Shown here in pieces: positions 1-6,307 of a stretch of 10,050 nt of DNA. Below the pieces are notes generated by a model. It did not search any database. It saw nothing but the letters and a program-made list of their open reading frames with translations, and was not told the DNA's origin. A program made the position numbers and the translations under genes. Origin of the DNA: Actinomycetes bacterium (GTDB lineage Bacteria; Actinomycetota; Thermoleophilia; Solirubrobacterales; Solirubrobacteraceae). The DNA lies in contig JAEYAL010000375.1 of the NCBI GenBank assembly GCA_023404805.1, forward strand, positions 1-10,050. The letters run 5' to 3'. The number at the start of each line of letters is the position of its first letter. The stretch's first letter is position 1.

Positions 1-1389
1 GATCGCCGCCGACCGCAGCGGCTCGGGCGGGAACGGCGCCGGGCGGCTGCGGACGTAGGCCGTGCGGGTCGCGTCGGTCGCGCGGCCGTCGACGAGATCG
101 AGCGCGACCTGCGCCCCGAACCGCGACGCGCACACCCCGAGCCCGGTGTAGCCAGCCGCGCTCGCGACGCGGCCGCCGTGGCTGGTCTGGAAGAAGACCG
201 AGAAGCGGCTGCAGGTGTCGATCGCGCCGCCCCAGCGGTGGGTGAACCGCAGGCCCCTCAGCTGCGGAAACGTCGCGAAGAAGTGCTGAGACAGCCGGGC
301 GAACGAGGCCTCGTGCGCGTCGTACCGCGGGTCGACCGGGCCGCCGTAGCGGTAGACCGCGTCGTAGCCGCCCCAGAGGATCCGGTTGTCGGCCGTGAGC
401 CGGTAGTAGTGGAACTGGTTGGCGGCGTCGCCGACGCCCTGGCGAGCCGCCCAGCCGACCGACGCGAGCTGGTCGGCGCTGAGCGGCTCGGTCACGAGGA
501 CGTAGTCGTAGACGGGCGCGATCCTCCGCCGGACCGGTGCCAGCAACGACGGGTGCGCGCCCGTCGCGAGGATCGCGCGGGCCGCTCGGACGACCCCGCC
601 GGGCGTCTCGGGCGCCGCGCTGCCCGGCGAGCCTGGGCCGTGCGCGCCGCCGCGCCCGACGGTGAGCTGCACGCCGCCGCCATCGCCCTCGACGTCAGCG
701 ATGGCGGTGACCGGAGAGTGCTCGGCGATCACGACGCCGGCGCGCTCACAGGCGCTGCGCAGGCCTTCGGCGAGTTTCGAGGGGTCGACGACCGCGGCCC
801 GGCGGCGGTTCCAGATCCCGCCGAGATAGGTCGGCGACGCGATCGCCGCCTGCAGCTCCGCTCGCCCGAGCACGTCGACCTCGTGGCCGTGGCTGGAGAG
901 CAGCCCCGCTTCCTCCGCCAGCCAGTCGAGCTGGTGCGGCTCGAGCGCGACCGTCAGCTCGCCGGTCTCCTCCAGGTCGCAGTCGATCCCGTGCGCGGCG
1001 AGGTCGGCGAGAAGCCCGTCGTAGTTCTCGCGGGCGAGCCGTTCGAGCAGTTCCAGCTCATGCGGGAAGCGGGCGGCGCCGTTGCCGACGCCGTGCGTCA
1101 ACGAGCTCACGCAGAAGCCGCCGTTGCGGCCGCTCGCCGCCTCGGCGATCCGCCCGGCCTCCAGTAGGACGACCTCGCGGCCAGGGTCGCCGGCCTTGGC
1201 GTGCAGCGCCGCCCACAGCCCGGTGAAGCCGCCACCGACGATGCACAGCGCAGTGTCGACGGGGCCCTCGAGCGGCGGGGCTGGCGCGCGCGGCGGCAGC
1301 CCGGCGACCCAGAACGACCCGACCGACGCATCGGCGTACGCGGCGCGCTCGGCCGCGGTCGGCGGGGTGGTGGGCCACGGCCGGGGCAC
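1..1389 (-). CDS. FAD-dependent oxidoreductase (DAO family, PuuB/OrdL/DadA-like), C-terminus cut by window edge
   Basis: Flavoprotein of the glycine/D-amino-acid oxidase (DAO) superfamily, predicted to oxidise an amine or amino acid in the cytoplasm; the substrate cannot be read from sequence. 463 residues are visible, near the usual 430-480. The Rossmann motif GGGFTG is at residues 52-57, with the ribose-binding glutamate of LLEAGR at about 77. SGRNGG (86-91) is typical of the gamma-glutamylputrescine oxidase/OrdL subgroup. HRWGG (about 384-388) and GYTGLGV (413-419) belong to the C-terminal FAD-binding part. The GTG at 1389 is the first possible start, because an in-frame TAG lies four codons upstream; the ribosome-binding site is weak. 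The N-terminal SFW element before the FAD motif is also usual in this group. The gene is divergent from the Imm53-like gene. The family is secure; assignment to polyamine catabolism is only a possibility. Confidence 0.9.
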   Translation of the reverse strand, partial: MPRPWPTTPPTAAERAAYADASVGSFWVAGLPPRAPAPPLEGPVDTALCIVGGGFTGLWAALHAKAGDPGREVVLLEAGRIAEAASGRNGGFCVSSLTHGVGNGAARFPHELELLERLARENYDGLLADLAAHGIDCDLEETGELTVALEPHQLDWLAEEAGLLSSHGHEVDVLGRAELQAAIASPTYLGGIWNRRRAAVVDPSKLAEGLRSACERAGVVIAEHSPVTAIADVEGDGGGVQLTVGRGGAHGPGSPGSAAPETPGGVVRAARAILATGAHPSLLAPVRRRIAPVYDYVLVTEPLSADQLASVGWAARQGVGDAANQFHYYRLTADNRILWGGYDAVYRYGGPVDPRYDAHEASFARLSQHFFATFPQLRGLRFTHRWGGAIDTCSRFSVFFQTSHGGRVASAAGYTGLGVCASRFGAQVALDLVDGRATDATRTAYVRSRPAPFPPEPLRSAAI

Positions 1390-1414
1390 GGTTCCAGCCT
1401 AAGACCCACCCAGA

Positions 1415-1476
1415 TGGCCTAGGCCAGACGGCCGAAATTGCGTGTTTCGCGCACCTGCGCGCTACGACCGCGGTCG
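1415..1476. promoter_or_regulatory. Divergent intergenic region with two 12-bp perfect palindromes
   Basis: The 141-bp gap between the oxidoreductase start (1389, minus) and the Imm53-like start (1531, plus) must hold at least one promoter. It carries two perfect palindromes, TGGCCTAGGCCA at 1415-1426 and CGACCGCGGTCG at 1465-1476. The first lies 26 bp upstream of the oxidoreductase start codon, where an operator would be expected. No convincing -35/-10 pair was found on either strand. Short palindromes of G and C are common by chance at this base composition, so an operator role is only a suggestion. Confidence 0.25.
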
Positions 1477-1530
1477 ACTTGTGTTCAAGGGGTGAAGGGC
1501 CGGCGGCCGATAACGCGAAGGAGACGACAC

Positions 1531-1842
1531 ATGGCTTCCCCACTCCCCCACTTCGGCCTCCAAGACTGGTACCTGCAAGCACGCGACGGCGGCCTCACCG
1601 GCGCGCCGAACGTGCGGATCGACCCGCTCGACGCCGGCTGGGCGGTGCGCGTGAACCTCGGCGACGACGAGCTCGCCTGCCGCGAATGCCCCGAGATCAC
1701 GATCCAGCGCACGACCGACGACTGGATCCATGTGTGGCGGGACGGCCGCGACTGGCGCGCCGACTGCGGCCCGCTGACGCTGACCGAAGCGATCAAGACG
1801 TATCTCGCGTGGGCCGACGGCCCGCTGGCCGACGCCGCCTGA
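1531..1842 (+). CDS. Imm53-like small protein (orphan immunity-protein family)
   Basis: A 103-residue cytoplasmic protein with no signal peptide or membrane segment. Its pattern matches what I recall of the Immunity protein 53 (Imm53) family: LQDWY near the N-terminus (about residues 10-14), a VRIDPLDAGWAVRVNL stretch in the middle (about 28-43), DDWIHVW (about 63-69), and a final helix with LTEAIKTYLAWA (about 84-95). Imm53 proteins are thought to neutralise polymorphic toxins in trans. The usual GDWEH-like element after LQxWY is replaced by a glycine-rich segment. The ATG at 1531 is chosen because GAAGGAGA at 1517-1524 is a strong ribosome-binding site 6-7 nt away; the longer frame from 1438 lacks one. 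No toxin gene adjoins it: the neighbours are an oxidoreductase and a lipoprotein. The family call is by eye; an anti-toxin role here is inference. Confidence 0.65.
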   Translation: MASPLPHFGLQDWYLQARDGGLTGAPNVRIDPLDAGWAVRVNLGDDELACRECPEITIQRTTDDWIHVWRDGRDWRADCGPLTLTEAIKTYLAWADGPLADAA

Positions 1843-1853
1843 CGCGCCGCTGC

Positions 1854-1873
1854 CCCTCGCCGCGGTGCGAGGG
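1854..1873 (+). terminator. Hairpin after the Imm53-like gene
   Basis: CCCTCGC (1854-1860) pairs perfectly with GCGAGGG (1867-1873) around a 6-nt loop, starting 11 nt after the stop codon at 1842. There is no T-run after it. The position directly behind an isolated gene favours a terminator. Confidence 0.45.
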
Positions 1874-2065
1874 CCATCACGGTTGACCCCTTGAGCACCG
1901 CATTTGCGGGCGATCCCAGCCGTTCGCATACCAGCGGTATGACGTTCTGAGACGGGTGGCTACCGCCGCGGCGCCACATCTGGCGTAATGGTCGGCAGAC
2001 GGCACGGGCCAAGCACTCCGGTCCGTCGCCGTAACCAACACCCACATCAGAACCCGGTCCACATC
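1874..2065. other. Intergenic leader region before the lipoprotein gene, with a 6-bp inverted repeat
   Basis: This stretch of about 190 bp should contain the lipoprotein promoter. A TTGACC hexamer at 1883-1888 has no suitable -10 partner at the usual distance. An inverted repeat CATACC-AGC-GGTATG lies at 1927-1941 and includes the -10-like TATGAC (1938-1943), which has no matching -35. No RNA gene or convincing small ORF was recognised. The inverted repeat could be an operator; confidence is low. Confidence 0.25.
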
Positions 2066-2431
2066 ATGCGCACCACCACCCTTCGCCTCCTCACCGCTTC
2101 GCTCGCCGCTGCGGCCACCCTGTCGTTTGCAGCCTGCGGCGACGGCGGCATCGACAAGTCCAAGCTCGACGACGTCCAGAAGCAGGGCGAGCAGATCCAG
2201 CAGGACGCCAAGGACCTCCAGCAGGACGCCCAGCAGGCCGCCGAAGACGTCCAGTCCGGCAAGAAGACCGCCGAAGAGGCCGCGGCTGACATCGAGAAGA
2301 AGGCTGACGCCGTGACCGACAAGGCCAAGGCCGCTGGCTCCGACGCGATCGACGCCGTCAAGGACAACAAGTACCTGAGCGAGGCCGACAAGCAGGCGAT
2401 GGAAGACGCCCAGGCGCAGCTCAACAAGTAG
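2066..2431 (+). CDS. Small predicted lipoprotein with an alanine/lysine-rich coiled coil
   Basis: 121 residues, function unknown. The N-terminus MRTTTLRLL followed by an alanine/leucine-rich core and SFAAC (Cys24) looks like a lipoprotein signal peptide, with lipidation at Cys24 anchoring the mature protein to the outer face of the membrane. After a short GDGG linker, residues 33-95 are almost entirely A, D, E, K and Q in helical repeats (QQDAKDL, QQDAQQA and similar), predicting an amphipathic or coiled-coil helix like those of LEA-type and other envelope-stress proteins. The ATG at 2066 is chosen because it puts the signal peptide at the very N-terminus; the in-frame ATG at 1988 would add 26 arginine-rich residues. 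Neither start has a good ribosome-binding site. It appears monocistronic and ends 22 nt before a strong terminator hairpin. The lipobox is imperfect (Phe at -3). Confidence 0.8.
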   Translation: MRTTTLRLLTASLAAAATLSFAACGDGGIDKSKLDDVQKQGEQIQQDAKDLQQDAQQAAEDVQSGKKTAEEAAADIEKKADAVTDKAKAAGSDAIDAVKDNKYLSEADKQAMEDAQAQLNK

Positions 2432-2453
2432 CCGCCAGCTGCTTCAGCTTCTC

Positions 2454-2491
2454 GAACGGCGCGGCCGGGGTTCGTCCCGGCCGCGCCGTTC
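2454..2491. terminator. Bidirectional terminator, perfect 16-bp stem
   Basis: GAACGGCGCGGCCGGG (2454-2469) and its exact reverse complement (2476-2491) enclose a GTTCGT loop. The hairpin begins 22 nt after the lipoprotein stop on the plus strand and 14 nt after the ktrA stop on the minus strand, so it probably terminates both convergent transcripts. Neither side has a U-tract, which is common in high-GC actinobacteria. Confidence 0.85.
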
Positions 2492-2505
2492 GCCGTTCTG
2501 CGCCG

Positions 2506-3198
2506 TTACTCGAGCAGCGCGAACTTCTCGGTCTTGCGCGTGGGGCCCGCGACGATGATGCGGTCGTCCTTCTCCAGGAGCGTGTCGGCGGTGGTGTAGG
2601 TCCACTCGTCGGTGTCCTTGCGGATCGCGATCACGGTGACGCCGTGGTTCGCGCGGATGTGGGCTTCGCCGAGCCGCTTGCCGTAGACGAACGTGGGCGT
2701 GCGCATCTTCACCATCGCGAAGTTGTCCTCGAACTCGACATAGTCGAGCATCGTGCCGCGCACCAGGTGGGCGACCTTCTTGCCCATGTCCTTCTCGGGC
2801 GCCACGACGTTGTGGACGCCGAGCTGGCGCAGGATCTTCGCGTGCGGGTCGCTGATGGCCTTCGCCCAGATCGACGGCACCTGGAACTCCACGAGCAGCG
2901 ACGCGGTGAGCAGGCTCGCTTCGATGTTCGTGCCGATGCCGACGACGGCGCGGTCGAACTCCGGGACGGCGATCTGCTTCAGAGCCGCGGCGTTCGTGGA
3001 ATCCGCCTGCACGACGTGCGTGAGGATTCCGTTGTGCGCCTGGACGAGCTCCTCGTCGCAGTCGACGCCGAGCACCTCGGTGCCCGTGCGCACCAGCTCG
3101 GTCGCGATCGCGCTGCCGAACCGGCCGAGGCCGAGCACGACCACCGAGTTGGCCTCCGCGAGGCGGTGGGCCGCGCGGCCGGGGTTGGTGGGCGTCAT
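2506..3198 (-). CDS. ktrA: KtrA/TrkA-family potassium uptake regulatory subunit (RCK protein)
   Basis: Cytoplasmic nucleotide-sensing subunit that assembles as a ring on the KtrB membrane protein and gates K+ uptake. The 230 residues match a single-RCK KtrA (about 220) rather than the two-RCK TrkA (about 450). The RCK_N Rossmann motif GLGRFG is at residues 23-28 and the acidic residue ending strand beta-2 is Asp46. VQADSTN (63-69) is the usual nucleotide-contact segment. An RCK_C domain follows from about residue 145 to the end. The ATG at 3198 has AGGAG (minus strand, 3205-3209) 6 nt upstream. The gene lies 39 nt downstream of ktrB, in the same operon. In studied Ktr systems ATP and ADP binding controls gating; nothing here suggests otherwise. 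The bidirectional hairpin follows the stop. Confidence 0.95.
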   Translation of the reverse strand: MTPTNPGRAAHRLAEANSVVVLGLGRFGSAIATELVRTGTEVLGVDCDEELVQAHNGILTHVVQADSTNAAALKQIAVPEFDRAVVGIGTNIEASLLTASLLVEFQVPSIWAKAISDPHAKILRQLGVHNVVAPEKDMGKKVAHLVRGTMLDYVEFEDNFAMVKMRTPTFVYGKRLGEAHIRANHGVTVIAIRKDTDEWTYTTADTLLEKDDRIIVAGPTRKTEKFALLE

Positions 3199-3237
3199 CG
3201 CCTGCTCCTGCCTGTCGTCGTCATCTGAAGTCTGGGG

Positions 3238-4611
3238 TCAGCCGATGATCGGCCGCTCCTTCGGATACTGGTAGAGGCGGTCCGAGCGCCGCAGCGCGAT
3301 CGCCGACGCCAGCGTGATCGGACCGAGCCGTCCGGCGAACATCAGAAACACCATCAGCAGCTTGCTGGCCGTGCCGAGCTCCGGTGTCACGCCGGTGGTC
3401 AGGCCGGTCGTCGTGAACGCTGAGGTGACCTCGAAGAGCGCGTGGTCGAGCTCGAAGTTCTCGAGCAGCATCAAGACCATCGCCGCGACGGCGATCACGA
3501 AGCTCGTCAGCGCGACCACCGTGATCGCCTGGCGTTGCGCCGAGCGCGGCAGCCGCTTGCCGAACATGTTCACCGCGCCGCCGCCGCGGATCTCGCTGAG
3601 CACGATGAACACGATCACCGCGAACGTCGTCACCTTGATGCCGCCCGCGGTGCTGGCCGGGCTGCCGCCGATGAACATCAGGATGTCCATCCCGAACCAC
3701 GTCGTCGGATGCAGGTCGCCGATCGAGACCGTGTTGAACCCGGCGCTGCGCGGCATCACGGCCTGGAAGAACCCGGCGAGCAGGCGCGCGGGCGGGTCGA
3801 GCGCACCGAGCGTCTTGGGGTTCGACCACTCGACGGCGGTCACGAAGACCGTGCTGAGCGCCAGCAGGACGACGGTGGCAGCGATCACGGTCTTCGTGTT
3901 CAGCGTCCAGTGCAGGGAGTGGCGCAGCTCGCGGCGCAGCTCCAGCAGGACGGGGAAGCCGAGGCCGCCGACGATCACGGCGCCTGCGACCGGCAGGCAG
4001 ACCCAGGGGTCGGTCGCAAAGCCCATGAGGCTGTCTGACCAGAGCGAGAACCCGGCGTTGTTGAAGGCCGCCACGGAGTGGAAGACGCCGAGCCACAAGG
4101 CCTCGCCAAGCCCGTACTCGTAGCCGAGCCACCACCGCAGCGTCAGCGCTGCCGCGACGACCAGCTCGACCGAGAACGAGATCCGCGCGACGCCCCAGAG
4201 CACGCGGCGCAGGTCGCCTTGGTCGACGACGTTGCTCTCGTGGGCTGTCTGCAGGCGTGCGCGGAGCCCCAGCCGCCGGGCGACCACGAGGCCGAGGATC
4301 GATGCGAAGGTCATGATCCCGATCCCGCCGATCTGCACGAGCAGCAGCAGGACGGCCTGCCCGAAGCCCGTCCAGTGGGTGGCGGTGTCGACCGACGACA
4401 GACCCGTCACGCAGACCGCCGAGGCGGCATGGAACAGCGCGTCGGTGAAGCCGGTGCCGCCCGGTCCCTGCTTGGAGATCGGCAGCATCAGCAACGCGGT
4501 GCCGATGATGAGGACGCCCGTGAAGGCGATCACGATCACCTGCGCCGGGTGCGGCGGCCCAGGACGCGTCAGCCGCGGGAACCAGTTCGGCAAGCGGGAG
4601 TCGGCGGCCAT
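3238..4611 (-). CDS. ktrB: KtrB/TrkH-family potassium transporter, pore subunit
   Basis: Integral membrane K+ (often Na+-coupled) uptake subunit of the SKT superfamily, 457 residues, the usual KtrB length. All four pseudo-repeat filter segments with their conserved glycines are present: CVTGLS (67-72), NNAGFS (184-189), SAGFNT (289-294) and TTGLTT (401-406). The stretch GGSPASTAGGIK (about 315-326) corresponds to the gating loop in the M2 helix of the third repeat, and AGRLGPIT (426-433) is a conserved C-terminal element. About eight membrane helices flank the four pore loops. The ATG at 4611 has only a weak GGTGGG ribosome-binding site 6 nt upstream. It is the first gene of the ktrB-ktrA operon and divergent from the FrnE-like gene. 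All filter residues are intact, so it is probably functional. Confidence 0.95.
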   Translation of the reverse strand: MAADSRLPNWFPRLTRPGPPHPAQVIVIAFTGVLIIGTALLMLPISKQGPGGTGFTDALFHAASAVCVTGLSSVDTATHWTGFGQAVLLLLVQIGGIGIMTFASILGLVVARRLGLRARLQTAHESNVVDQGDLRRVLWGVARISFSVELVVAAALTLRWWLGYEYGLGEALWLGVFHSVAAFNNAGFSLWSDSLMGFATDPWVCLPVAGAVIVGGLGFPVLLELRRELRHSLHWTLNTKTVIAATVVLLALSTVFVTAVEWSNPKTLGALDPPARLLAGFFQAVMPRSAGFNTVSIGDLHPTTWFGMDILMFIGGSPASTAGGIKVTTFAVIVFIVLSEIRGGGAVNMFGKRLPRSAQRQAITVVALTSFVIAVAAMVLMLLENFELDHALFEVTSAFTTTGLTTGVTPELGTASKLLMVFLMFAGRLGPITLASAIALRRSDRLYQYPKERPIIG

Positions 4612-4804
4612 GGCGAGCCCACCGTATCCGGGCAGGCGTGCCAGGTTCGGGCGTTCGCTGGCGGGGGCCGCCGGGACCGGTCACGCTGGAGATACGCCGA
4701 TTCACCAAGACTTGGCGTGCGGCTCGCCGCGGGCGTTCCCATCTGGCCAGCGAAGCGCCGCAAAATGGACCGCGAACCCTGCGCGGCGCTACGGTGGTGT
4801 GGCG
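4612..4804. promoter_or_regulatory. Divergent intergenic region of ktrB and the FrnE-like gene
   Basis: This 193-bp gap should carry the ktrB promoter on the minus strand and the FrnE-like promoter on the plus strand. An 11-bp palindrome, CCAAG-A-CTTGG, lies at 4705-4715. On the minus strand a TTGGTG overlapping it could be a -35 element, but the hexamer 17 nt further on (CGTGAC) is a poor -10. The palindrome is a possible operator. No K+-responsive riboswitch was recognised. Confidence 0.25.
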
Positions 4805-5476
4805 ATGCCCCTGGATCCGCAGCACCATCCCGAGGTCGAGCCGCTGCTCGACGTGCAGCTGTGGTCCGACGTGGTCTGTCCGTGGTGCTGGATCGGGGAG
4901 ACGCGCCTCCGCCTCGCCCTGCGCGAAACGGGGCTAGAGCAGTCGACGCGGATCACCATCCGCAGCTACCAGCTCGACCCCGCCGCCGAGCGCGGCAAGA
5001 CGATCCCGATGCTCGCCAAGAAGTACGGCAAGACGCTCGCGCAGGCGCGCGAGATGACCGAGCAGGTGCGGGTCCTCGGCGACGAGCTGGGCCTCGACAT
5101 GGACTTCGACATCGCGGTCAGCGCCAACAGCGCGGACGCCCACCAGCTGATCCACCTCGCCCGCCGCACGGGGCATGACCTCGAGCTCACGCAGCGGCTG
5201 CACCGCGCGCACTTCTCCGAGGGCGCCGACGTGTCGGACCACGCCGTGCTGATGCACGCCGCTGGCGACGTCGGCCTGGATGAGCACGAGGCCGAGATGG
5301 TCCTGAGGACTGGCGCCTTCGCTCAGGACGTGATCGCTGACCGCGAGGAAGCCCTGCGGATCGGGGTGCGCGGCGTGCCGTTCTTCGTGCTCGGGCGGCG
5401 CTTCGCGATCAGCGGCGCGCAGCCCGTCGAGGCCATGGTGATGGCCATCGAACGCGCGACGCAGCCCGTGGCGTAG
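4805..5476 (+). CDS. DsbA-family oxidoreductase, FrnE-like
   Basis: A 223-residue thioredoxin-fold protein of the DsbA/FrnE group, probably cytoplasmic because it lacks a signal peptide or membrane anchor. The active site CPWC is at residues 25-28 within SDVVCPWCWIG, right after the first strand, and the cis-proline loop RGVPFF has Pro192. Between them sits the helical insertion normal for DsbA folds, with SANSADAHQL near its start. The C-terminal ISGAQP is a FrnE hallmark. FrnE proteins are linked to disulfide isomerase/oxidoreductase activity and oxidative-stress tolerance; the substrate here is unknown. The related 2-hydroxychromene-2-carboxylate isomerases lack the CxxC. The ATG at 4805 is preferred, with GTG at 4799 as an in-frame alternative; the ribosome-binding site is weak (GGTGG). 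The TetR gene follows after 77 nt. Confidence 0.9.
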   Translation: MPLDPQHHPEVEPLLDVQLWSDVVCPWCWIGETRLRLALRETGLEQSTRITIRSYQLDPAAERGKTIPMLAKKYGKTLAQAREMTEQVRVLGDELGLDMDFDIAVSANSADAHQLIHLARRTGHDLELTQRLHRAHFSEGADVSDHAVLMHAAGDVGLDEHEAEMVLRTGAFAQDVIADREEALRIGVRGVPFFVLGRRFAISGAQPVEAMVMAIERATQPVA

Positions 5477-5511
5477 CGCGGCCCGCTGACGCACCGTCAT
5501 CTGGCGCCTCT

Positions 5512-5553
5512 AGGTACTTTCAGGTACCCAGGCGACGGTCTACTCTTCGGGGA
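5512..5553 (+). promoter_or_regulatory. Putative promoter of the TetR gene with two AGGTAC direct repeats; possibly leaderless
   Basis: AGGTAC occurs at 5512-5517 and again at 5522-5527, exactly 10 bp (one helical turn) apart. A TACTCT hexamer at 5541-5546 fits the actinobacterial -10 pattern TAnnnT, and TTTCAG at 5518-5523 lies 17 bp before it as a poor -35. The -10 ends 7 nt before the ATG at 5554, which would put the transcription start at or next to the start codon. The repeats straddle the -35, where an autoregulating TetR protein might bind. Confidence 0.4.
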
Positions 5554-6243
5554 ATGTCCCTCGATTCGCCAATCCCCGGTGCGGAGGCTGCTGCGTCTCC
5601 AGCGCCAGGCGGTGCAGCCGAGGGCAACGGCGCGGCCGTCCAGCCGCAGCGGGCGCGCATGCTCGAGGGCATGGCGCTCACGATCGCCAAGCACGGCTAC
5701 CGCGGCGCGACGATCACCGAGGTCGTGCGCCACGCGAAGGTCTCCAAGCGCACGTTCTACGAGGAGTTCGGCGACAAGGAATCGTGCTTCCTGGAACTCT
5801 ACGACCAGACCCGCCAGGGCCTGGAGCAGCTGATCATCCATGCCTCCCACGGCGACCAGCCGTGGCGCGAGCAGATCCGCACCGGCACCCACGCCTACTA
5901 CTCGGCGCTGGCCGCCGAGCCGCGCCTGACGCAGGCCTTCTTCATCGAGATCGCGACGCTCAGCGAACGGGCGACGCAGGCGCGCCGCGAGGCGTTCGAC
6001 CACTTCGCCGCCCTGATCGTGCAGATCGTCGAAGAGGCCCGCAAGAAGAACCCCGACGTCCCGTCGCGCCCGCTCACCCATGAGATGGCGATCGCGATGA
6101 TCGGCGGGATGACCGAGCTGCTCATCAGCGCGATCGAGCGCGACGAGATGGCCGAGCGCACCGACGACTTCGTCGACGTCTACACCGACATGCTCGCGAC
6201 GGTCGTCACCGGGCAGTTCCCGCCCGGCACCGACGTCTCGTAG
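5554..6243 (+). CDS. TetR/AcrR-family transcriptional regulator
   Basis: A one-component, ligand-responsive, dimeric DNA-binding protein of 229 residues. The N-terminal helix-turn-helix domain spans about residues 33-80, with ATITEVVRHAKVSKRTFY (52-69) as the recognition part and EEFGDKESCF directly after it, the classic TetR signature. Residues 85-220 form an all-helical ligand-binding and dimerisation domain whose effector is not predictable. The first 30 residues are an unusual low-complexity Ala/Gly/Pro extension. Starting at the internal Met36 would cut into helix 1, so the ATG at 5554 is kept. There is no properly spaced ribosome-binding site (GGGGA abuts the ATG), consistent with a leaderless message. 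It is convergent with the lipase gene and 77 nt downstream of the FrnE-like gene; targets are unknown, and autoregulation is plausible. Confidence 0.93.
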   Translation: MSLDSPIPGAEAAASPAPGGAAEGNGAAVQPQRARMLEGMALTIAKHGYRGATITEVVRHAKVSKRTFYEEFGDKESCFLELYDQTRQGLEQLIIHASHGDQPWREQIRTGTHAYYSALAAEPRLTQAFFIEIATLSERATQARREAFDHFAALIVQIVEEARKKNPDVPSRPLTHEMAIAMIGGMTELLISAIERDEMAERTDDFVDVYTDMLATVVTGQFPPGTDVS

Positions 6244-6251
6244 AACGGCGC

Positions 6252-6300
6252 ACGCGGGCTCCGGCCCGGCGGCGCACTAGCCGCACACCCGGAGCTGCGT
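6252..6300. terminator. Possible bidirectional terminator between TetR and lipase genes
   Basis: In the 64-bp gap between the convergent stops, ACGC-gg-GCTCCGG (6252-6264) pairs with CCGGAGC-t-GCGT (6289-6300). A second small stem, CGGC (6267-6270) with GCCG (6280-6283), can form inside the loop. The outer stem is interrupted and no T-run is present. Its position between convergent genes favours a terminator. Confidence 0.45.
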
Positions 6301-6307
6301 CCGCGGT

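Noticed and set aside
178..1167. A 329-codon open frame on the plus strand in the first kilobase
   Set aside because: It is antisense to the FAD oxidoreductase, whose minus-strand GTG-started frame is intact across the whole segment and has clear FAD motifs.
1988..2065. ATG at 1988 as the start of the lipoprotein
   Set aside because: It would place 26 basic residues before the signal peptide, and no ribosome-binding site precedes it.
1843..2065. Possible small RNA or riboswitch before the lipoprotein gene
   Set aside because: Only one short hairpin and one 6-bp inverted repeat are present, with no recognisable conserved RNA motif.
3221..4828. A 535-codon open frame on the minus strand overlapping ktrB
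   Set aside because: It is the shifted frame of ktrB: arginine- and proline-rich, with no recognisable domain. The ktrB frame carries all four filter motifs.
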